This document shows positions 1 through 3,642 of a stretch of DNA of 6,610 bases, in pieces; the first letter of the stretch is position 1; every line of letters starts with the position of its first letter. The notes beneath the pieces were generated by a model. That model worked only from the letters and a program-made list of their open reading frames with translations, did not search any database and was not told the DNA's origin. Source of the DNA: an uncultured Cloacibacillus sp. (GTDB taxonomy: Bacteria > Synergistota > Synergistia > Synergistales > Synergistaceae); contig URAG01000097.1 in assembly GCA_900545755.1 (NCBI GenBank), positions 1 to 6,610 of the forward strand, written 5' to 3'. A program made the position numbers and the translations under genes.

Positions 1-590
1 AGGAGTTCGCGAACTTCGACGACGAGGGCGCCTTTGAGAGCCGCACGCTACTCTACCGCTGCATGCTCGACCTTAATCTTTACAAAGAGATACTCGACAC
101 GCTCGAAGCCGATCCTCTCGAGTCCGTTGTCGGCGAGCACGCGCGTGCGATAGCGCTTCTAGAGACAGGCGCGGAGCACGACGAGGTCTTCGACGCTATC
201 AACTACGCGATATCGCTATCGCCCGACGTGCCATTCTTCGTTATAAACATTTGGGACATGCCTGAGAACGACGACGACGCGGACGAAGAAGAGATGGACG
301 TGCTGAACGACGCGGCCTACCTCGCGGAGCCATGGTGCGCGACAGACAAGCGCCTCGCAGCGTTAAGCGCGCAGACCTTCCTTTTCGGCTATCTCACGAA
401 CAGGCTCGCCGACGAAAAAGAGATGAAGGTGCTCAAGGAGGGCTACGAGAACGCGGGACTTTCCGAGCGCGTCGAAGCCGTCAAGAAGCATCTTGAACAG
501 ATGGAGCAGGCGGGACGCGACCCAGAGGAGATAGACGCGGAGGCTCTCAGCGAAACGGCGAACATCCTCAGCGAACTCGGCGAGGAATAA
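1..590 (+). CDS. acidic TPR-like protein of unknown function (3' part only)
   Basis: The frame is open from base 3, so the true start lies before the window; the internal ATG at 63 has no convincing ribosome binding site and reads as an internal methionine. About 195 residues are visible, ending in two tandem TAA codons (588-593). The segment coded at about 123-240 has paired amphipathic helices with TPR-like spacing (HARAIALLETG, then FDAINYAISLSPDVPF). It is followed by a very acidic stretch at about 267-297 (NDDDADEEEMD) and a charged helical C-terminus rich in Glu and Lys. There is no signal peptide or membrane segment in the visible part, so it is probably cytoplasmic and protein-binding. 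I do not recognise the family. It is convergent with the Fe-S operon and separated from it by a terminator, so no shared function is implied. Coding status is well supported; the function is open. Confidence 0.8.
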   Translation, partial: EFANFDDEGAFESRTLLYRCMLDLNLYKEILDTLEADPLESVVGEHARAIALLETGAEHDEVFDAINYAISLSPDVPFFVINIWDMPENDDDADEEEMDVLNDAAYLAEPWCATDKRLAALSAQTFLFGYLTNRLADEKEMKVLKEGYENAGLSERVEAVKKHLEQMEQAGRDPEEIDAEALSETANILSELGEE

Positions 591-655
591 TAAATTACGA
601 AAAAGAGCCGCCGTACAGTCGCGGTTCCAAACTTTAAGAGACAGCATAAATTGAA

Positions 656-693
656 CGCCCGCGCCTTGGATAAGGCAGCGGGCGCTCTTCTTT
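656..693 (+). terminator. rho-independent terminator, probably bidirectional
   Basis: A 7-bp stem CGCCCGC/GCGGGCG (656-662 with 678-684) continues through a single bulged A (677) into a 5-bp stem GCCTT/AAGGC (663-667 with 672-676), closed by a GGAT loop. The T-rich run CTCTTCTTT (685-693) follows on the plus strand. It lies 65 bases after the TPR-like gene. Read on the minus strand it lies 40 bases past the stop of the membrane Fe-S gene, but the trailing run there (TTCAATTT) is weaker. A second, poorer hairpin (605-611 with 621-627, one G-T pair, 9-nt loop) precedes it. Confidence 0.85.
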
Positions 694-723
694 ACTCCAC
701 AGCGTAAGCATCCTGCGCGCCGC

Positions 724-1314
724 TTATTTTTCGCGCGAATCCGCCCGGCACCTAAAGCGGCATATATCCTGCGTAACCGTCCCCATCGGGCAAAAGGCGC
801 ACCACGTTCTCGGACGATACAGCGCCATAACTATGAGCCCTATCAGCGCCGAGGTCAGCATCACGCTGTAAAGGCCAAAGCTGAATTGCGCCGCCCACTC
901 CGGCGCGCCGCCTGCAGTATAAGCCCAGTTCCACGGCAGACGCAGGCTCCAGAATAGCTGCACAGTCTCGCTGAGGCCGCGCGCGCCGCCGGCGACGAGC
1001 CATGTCTGAAGGAGCATATTTCCGAACATCACGGCGAAGAACGCAAGGAAAATATAGCGGAACCTACGCGACGCCATCCATGCCGGCGTCGGTCTGTCGC
1101 GCGACAGTCCGACGCCGCGGCCCAGCAGGTCGAAAAGCTGGCCGCGCCCGCAAAGGTTGTTGCAGTAGAACTTGTTTCCGCCGAAAGCCGCTATCAAGAG
1201 CGGCAGCATGAAATCTATCATGCCGAGCCAAGCGAACAGGATATTGAAGAAGCCGAGCGCGAAATAAAGAAACGTCCAGAGCCATAGATAATCATACCAG
1301 CGTTTCGCCCTCAT
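724..1314 (-). CDS. four-helix membrane [4Fe-4S] protein, NapH/CcoG-like (Fer4_5 type)
   Basis: This 196-residue protein is probably an inner-membrane electron carrier. Hydrophobic segments lie at about 11-31, 33-45, 86-110 and 145-166. Cysteine clusters sit at the membrane face: C51-x3-C55 followed by GRGQLF, and C172-x2-C175-P-M-G-T, with a further C185-x3-C189 near the basic C-terminus. Paired motifs of this kind after a helix are the hallmark of the NapH/CcoG/YccM group, which bind [4Fe-4S] clusters and pass electrons between quinol or ferredoxin and partner proteins. It is shorter than NapH and lacks appended ferredoxin domains, which are instead supplied by the gene just upstream. Its ATG overlaps that gene's TGA (ATGA, 1311-1314), and AAGGAG (1326-1331) lies 11 bases before the start, so the two are translationally coupled. 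The donor and acceptor cannot be told from the sequence. Confidence 0.85.
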   Translation of the reverse strand: MRAKRWYDYLWLWTFLYFALGFFNILFAWLGMIDFMLPLLIAAFGGNKFYCNNLCGRGQLFDLLGRGVGLSRDRPTPAWMASRRFRYIFLAFFAVMFGNMLLQTWLVAGGARGLSETVQLFWSLRLPWNWAYTAGGAPEWAAQFSFGLYSVMLTSALIGLIVMALYRPRTWCAFCPMGTVTQDICRFRCRADSREK

Positions 1315-1514
1315 GCTTCGTCACTCTCCTTCAGCGCAATGCAGCCCGTTGGGCAGACCACGCAGCATCTGCCGCAGCCGACGCAACGCGAAGCGTCGAC
1401 CCGCGCGTAGCATCCCCTAAAAATTTCTATAGCCTCTCTCGGACAGACCTTGCGGCACGCTCCGCAGGACGCGCAGCGCAAACTATCGACCGACGCGATT
1501 CTTTTCGACGGCAT
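1311..1514 (-). CDS. 2[4Fe-4S] ferredoxin, bacterial type
   Basis: This 67-residue soluble ferredoxin carries two complete CxxCxxCxxxCP cluster motifs: C14, C17, C20, C24-P25 and C44, C47, C50, C54-P55. Two [4Fe-4S] clusters are expected, with low-potential electron transfer in the cytoplasm. C35, C51 and C58 are extra cysteines. I chose ATG 1514 because AAGGGG (1524-1529) lies 9 bases before it. A GTG at 1538 in the same frame would add eight residues (RGKGKHT after the start) with no ribosome binding site. It is the first gene of a two-gene operon, and its stop overlaps the start of the membrane Fe-S gene, so the two proteins are probably made in step and exchange electrons. A CRP-like palindrome and -10 box lie upstream (1563-1607). 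The family is certain; the physiological partner beyond the neighbour is inferred. Confidence 0.9.
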   Translation of the reverse strand: MPSKRIASVDSLRCASCGACRKVCPREAIEIFRGCYARVDASRCVGCGRCCVVCPTGCIALKESDEA

Positions 1515-1523
1515 TGTATGCTT

Positions 1524-1529
1524 CCCCTT
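1524..1529 (-). promoter_or_regulatory. ribosome binding site of the ferredoxin gene
   Basis: AAGGGG on the minus strand, 9 bases before ATG 1514. It decides in favour of ATG 1514 over the upstream in-frame GTG 1538, which has nothing similar at a workable distance. Confidence 0.6.
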
Positions 1530-1562
1530 CCCCCGCACCTCTATTCGGCCCGGTCGAGCTAC

Positions 1563-1568
1563 AGTCTA
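1563..1568 (-). promoter_or_regulatory. candidate -10 box of the ferredoxin operon promoter
   Basis: TAGACT on the minus strand matches TATAAT at four of six positions. It begins 23 bases after the GTCAC arm of the upstream palindrome. This would put the transcript start near 1556 and the palindrome centre near -42, the class II activator position. No convincing independent -35 is present, as expected for an activator-dependent promoter. The leader would be about 41 bases. Confidence 0.45.
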
Positions 1569-1588
1569 GCGCGCCGCATGCAAGAAAA

Positions 1589-1607
1589 AATGTGACGCAG
1601 TCACGTT
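1589..1607 (-). promoter_or_regulatory. CRP/FNR-type operator, GTGAC-N3-GTCAC palindrome
   Basis: A perfect inverted repeat GTGAC GCA GTCAC (1592-1604) is extended by matching AA/TT after one mismatch on each side (1589-1607). The half-site is the CRP-like TGTGA. The spacer between TGTGA and TCACG is five bases, whereas CRP sites have six. It lies between the regulator's terminator and the ferredoxin operon, so it most likely serves the operon. The neighbouring regulator has a CRP-type recognition helix, which makes it the obvious ligand. Confidence 0.65.
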
Positions 1608-1613
1608 AAAGGC

Positions 1614-1639
1614 AAAAAAATTCCGGCGACGTGTCCGGA
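1614..1639 (-). terminator. rho-independent terminator of the Crp/Fnr gene
   Basis: On the minus strand, TCCGG (1639-1635) pairs with CCGGA (1626-1622) around an 8-nt loop. After one A come seven T's (1620-1614). It begins 21 bases after the regulator's TAG and separates that gene from the ferredoxin operon. The stem is only 5 bp, but it is GC-rich with a good T-run. Confidence 0.7.
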
Positions 1640-1660
1640 GCATTTTCACTTTCCTATACG

Positions 1661-2347
1661 CTATATAAGCTTACGCAGCCTTTCGGGAGACTTGATCGTC
1701 ACAACACCGCGCCGGAGCTCCACCAGCCCGTCATCGGAGAAGCGCTTCAGGCTGCGCGCGACGACCTCGCGTGCGGAGCTGGTGCTGCGCGCTATCTGCT
1801 CGTGCGTCATTCTAACTTCAGCGCATCCGGCGGCGTATTCGCTCATGAGGAACGCAGCAAGGCGGCTTGGGAAACCTTTGAAGAGAATCCTGCTCACTGA
1901 ATCCATGACGGCGGAGAAGCGCTCGGCTATAATCTCGTACATGAAGCAGCGGACGTAGACATTCCGCTCTGCCAGCTCCGAAAATATCCCTACCGGAATC
2001 ACGAGCATCTCGCATTCATCCTCCGCGACGATCAGTGTATCGAAAGATAAGCGGCTGACGGCGCAGGCCGCCGAGAACACACAGCTGTCGCCGCCGCGCA
2101 GACGGAAGAGCGTCACCTCGCGCCCCGCGTCTGAGAGCATGTAGGCGCGCATCCCGCCGCCAAGCAGCATAACCATACCGGGGCAGTCAGCCGCTCCGCC
2201 ATGTATGAACCGCCCTTTCCAAACACGCCGGATAAAAGCGCCGCGCCGCACAAATTCTTTCTCTTCCGGCGCAAGCTCGTTCCAGTATGGGAGCTGCGGG
2301 AGGTAAGGCGCCGCGCTCGTTTTTGTCTTTTCAGCCATTTCGGACAT
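1661..2347 (-). CDS. Crp/Fnr-family transcriptional regulator
   Basis: This 228-residue DNA-binding regulator has a cyclic-nucleotide-binding-like beta-roll (about 15-125), a dimerisation helix (about 127-155) and a C-terminal winged helix-turn-helix (about 160-228). The recognition helix carries R193-E194-x3-R198, the same RExxxR pattern with which E. coli CRP reads GTGA half-sites. The beta-roll lacks the cAMP-contacting RSA-type motif; the equivalent stretch is GGDSCVFSAAC. The N-terminal cysteine cluster of FNR is also absent. Six cysteines are present (55, 89, 95, 112, 134, 175), so a redox, haem or NO-type signal is possible but unproven. Start choice is ATG 2347 or ATG 2338 (M4). Neither has a nearby Shine-Dalgarno sequence, and a hairpin plus T-run ends three bases before ATG 2347. 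The likely target is the adjacent ferredoxin operon. The family call is firm; the signal is unknown. Confidence 0.92.
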   Translation of the reverse strand: MSEMAEKTKTSAAPYLPQLPYWNELAPEEKEFVRRGAFIRRVWKGRFIHGGAADCPGMVMLLGGGMRAYMLSDAGREVTLFRLRGGDSCVFSAACAVSRLSFDTLIVAEDECEMLVIPVGIFSELAERNVYVRCFMYEIIAERFSAVMDSVSRILFKGFPSRLAAFLMSEYAAGCAEVRMTHEQIARSTSSAREVVARSLKRFSDDGLVELRRGVVTIKSPERLRKLI

Positions 2348-2349
2348 AC

Positions 2350-2373
2350 AAAAAGAGGGCGGCGCGCGCCCTC
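2350..2373 (-). terminator. rho-independent terminator of the secreted-protein gene, abutting the regulator's start
   Basis: On the minus strand, GAGGGCG (2373-2367) pairs perfectly with CGCCCTC (2361-2355) around a 5-nt loop, followed at once by five T's (2354-2350). It begins 12 bases after the secreted-protein stop. Only GT separates the T-run from ATG 2347 of the regulator. A GGAGG (2377-2373) lies on the upstream flank, so the structure may also act in the regulator's leader. Confidence 0.8.
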
Positions 2374-2385
2374 CTCCATCTGTGT

Positions 2386-3123
2386 TTAGTCGATGTTATA
2401 GTCAACGTCGCTCGGGTCGTAGACCCTGTAGACGAAACCGTTAACGCGGTCCCAGGCGTACTGGCCGTTCGACGCTGCCCTTGCAAAGCCGTCAAAGAAC
2501 TGATAGCCCTCGGTGATCGCGCGCTCGCGGCGTACCCAGCCGTTGAAGACAGGGACGAAGGGCCAAGGTCCCTCGATGCGCGTCGTCTCCCACGCTCCGG
2601 GCATACCGGTCTCCGCTATGAGACGGTCAAGCGTCTCGCGGAATTGTGCTGGCATCGAGTCGATAAATATGAGCTTCGCGCGCGAGGTCGAGCCGAAGCG
2701 CGTCATCAGCCACGCGGCGGCGTACTTGCCGTCCGGCAGGTCGGTCAGCGCGGCGACCGCGTTGTAGAGCGCGTTGACTGCGACTATCTGGCGCGGCACG
2801 TAGCTGCCCGGCGATGTGAAGCCCTCTATCTGTTCCCAGTTAGCGGGGTCTCCGTCCGGGAACCATTTCTTCACGAGCGCGGCCCCAGCCGCGGCGCGCG
2901 TCTCGACGGACGGCGCGTTCATCGAAAGTTCGAAGAGCTCTGCGTCGCTTCCCGCGGGGGCGAGCAGCGCGATGCGCGTGTAGGCGGCCTCGCCCTCCTC
3001 CTTAATCTTCATACGGCTCTCCATCTCAGCGACGAAAGCGTCCCATTCGGCGTCAGCGGATGCCGCGCCGCATGAGAATACGGCGACGAGTGCCGCGGCG
3101 AGCGCGGCTATAATCTTTTTCAT
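2386..3123 (-). CDS. secreted protein of unknown function with Sec signal peptide
   Basis: This 245-residue protein begins MKK, followed by a 15-residue hydrophobic core and an ASA site with predicted cleavage after about A23. C18 is not in a good lipobox because Phe precedes the Ser, so a lipoprotein is unlikely. The mature protein is soluble, alpha-helical in its first half (about 24-95: acidic, Ala- and Glu-rich) and rich in Trp, Phe and Tyr in its second half, with no further membrane segment. The mature part has no cysteine, no catalytic motif and no repeat I recognise. The start is ATG 3123, where AAGGGAG (3133-3139) lies 9 bases upstream; the in-frame TTG at 3132 touches that site and cannot use it. 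It has its own promoter (3186-3213) and its own terminator (2350-2373), so it is probably monocistronic. The family is not recognised; it is probably a lineage-restricted periplasmic or exported protein. Confidence 0.8.
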   Translation of the reverse strand: MKKIIAALAAALVAVFSCGAASADAEWDAFVAEMESRMKIKEEGEAAYTRIALLAPAGSDAELFELSMNAPSVETRAAAGAALVKKWFPDGDPANWEQIEGFTSPGSYVPRQIVAVNALYNAVAALTDLPDGKYAAAWLMTRFGSTSRAKLIFIDSMPAQFRETLDRLIAETGMPGAWETTRIEGPWPFVPVFNGWVRRERAITEGYQFFDGFARAASNGQYAWDRVNGFVYRVYDPSDVDYNID

Positions 3124-3132
3124 TACGTTCAA

Positions 3133-3139
3133 CTCCCTT
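3133..3139 (-). promoter_or_regulatory. ribosome binding site deciding the secreted-protein start
   Basis: AAGGGAG on the minus strand, 9 bases before ATG 3123 and immediately next to TTG 3132. This spacing rules out the TTG and trims three residues from the longest frame. Confidence 0.75.
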
Positions 3140-3140
3140 C

Positions 3141-3164
3141 CGCCGCCGCGAAAGTCCGGCGGCG
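3141..3164 (-). promoter_or_regulatory. stem-loop in the 5' leader of the secreted-protein gene
   Basis: On the minus strand, CGCCGCCG (3164-3157) pairs perfectly with CGGCGGCG (3148-3141) around an 8-nt loop. The stem ends one base before the Shine-Dalgarno sequence. No T-run follows on this strand, so it is not an intrinsic terminator; it may stabilise the mRNA or tune ribosome access. Confidence 0.55.
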
Positions 3165-3185
3165 CATATCTTTATCTACAGAATT

Positions 3186-3213
3186 ATTTTATAACCGCCG
3201 CGGCACAAGTCAA
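3186..3213 (-). promoter_or_regulatory. sigma70-type promoter of the secreted-protein gene
   Basis: On the minus strand, TTGACT (3213-3208) and TAAAAT (3191-3186) are separated by 16 bases, each matching five of six consensus positions. The -35 overlaps the TGA stop (3212-3210) of the upstream membrane gene. The transcript start would be near 3179, giving a leader of about 56 bases that contains the stem-loop. Confidence 0.7.
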
Positions 3214-3641
3214 CGGCGCGGCATGGAGCCGTCGAAGGCGAATACGAGGACGGGCAGTCCCCCGAATATGAGGCAGGCTGTCCCCCAGAGCCAGAAGCTC
3301 TTGCCGAGCCGCTCCGCGACGCTGCCCCACATGTAAACCCAACAGAACATGAAAAGCGCAGCGAGGGCGCGCCCCGCGTAAAACTCAAGCGATGGCGCGT
3401 CGGCGGCTCCGATCATCCAGAACAGCGGCGCGGGCAGCGCCAGCCCGGCGGCGGTCCAGCGCGTAACTCCGGCGCAGTCGCATATCAGCATGAGGTTTCG
3501 GACCGGTACGACATAGTCGCGGTAACTCCCTATGCGGAATTTCTCCCCGACGCGGAACATCACGTAGGCGGCGAAGAGGTAGCACGCGGCGCAGATAGCG
3601 AGCGAAAGCAGCAACGCAGAAAACCCAAGCAGCGTAAGCAC
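3210..3641 (-). CDS. small four-helix membrane protein, DUF5684-like
   Basis: This integral membrane protein has about 143 residues and four hydrophobic segments: the N-terminal LTLLGFSALLLSLAICAACY stretch, then segments at about 62-76, 88-106 and 115-133. A conserved-looking loop, YRDYVVPVRNLMLICDCAGV, and a late AERLGKSFWLWG motif resemble the PxxN and FGKs signatures of DUF5684-type small membrane proteins, whose function is unknown. This family match is by eye. The start is uncertain. TTG 3653 is one base from AAGGAG (3655-3660), which is too close; GTG 3641 is 13 bases away and is preferred, lying one base after the TAG of the UPF0182 gene. The arrangement indicates translational coupling and a two-gene operon. 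No terminator follows, so some transcription may continue into the secreted-protein gene. Confidence 0.75.
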   Translation of the reverse strand: MLTLLGFSALLLSLAICAACYLFAAYVMFRVGEKFRIGSYRDYVVPVRNLMLICDCAGVTRWTAAGLALPAPLFWMIGAADAPSLEFYAGRALAALFMFCWVYMWGSVAERLGKSFWLWGTACLIFGGLPVLVFAFDGSMPRR

Positions 3642-3642
3642 G

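Noticed and set aside
363..647. 94-codon minus-strand frame opposite the TPR-like gene
   Set aside because: A shadow of the plus-strand gene; it would run through the intergenic hairpin region and has no start signals.
1631..1900. 89-codon plus-strand frame opposite the Crp/Fnr gene
   Set aside because: It is antisense to the winged helix-turn-helix coding region, with no homology or ribosome binding site.
2395..2405. TATAAC or TTGACT near the end of the secreted-protein gene as the regulator's own promoter
   Set aside because: Each element lacks a properly spaced partner (TTGACT is followed at 17 bases by CAGATG). It is not strong enough to list as a feature, though some promoter here is likely.
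2287..3075. 262-codon open frame on the plus strand across the secreted-protein and regulator genes
   Set aside because: The opposite strand carries a gene with signal peptide, ribosome binding site, promoter and terminator. This frame is Arg-rich low-complexity antisense and runs through the terminator hairpin.
3141..3164. GC-rich stem-loop as a terminator of the DUF5684-like gene
   Set aside because: On the minus strand it is followed by GAAGGGAG, the ribosome binding site, and not by a T-run. It also lies downstream of a good promoter, so a leader element fits better.
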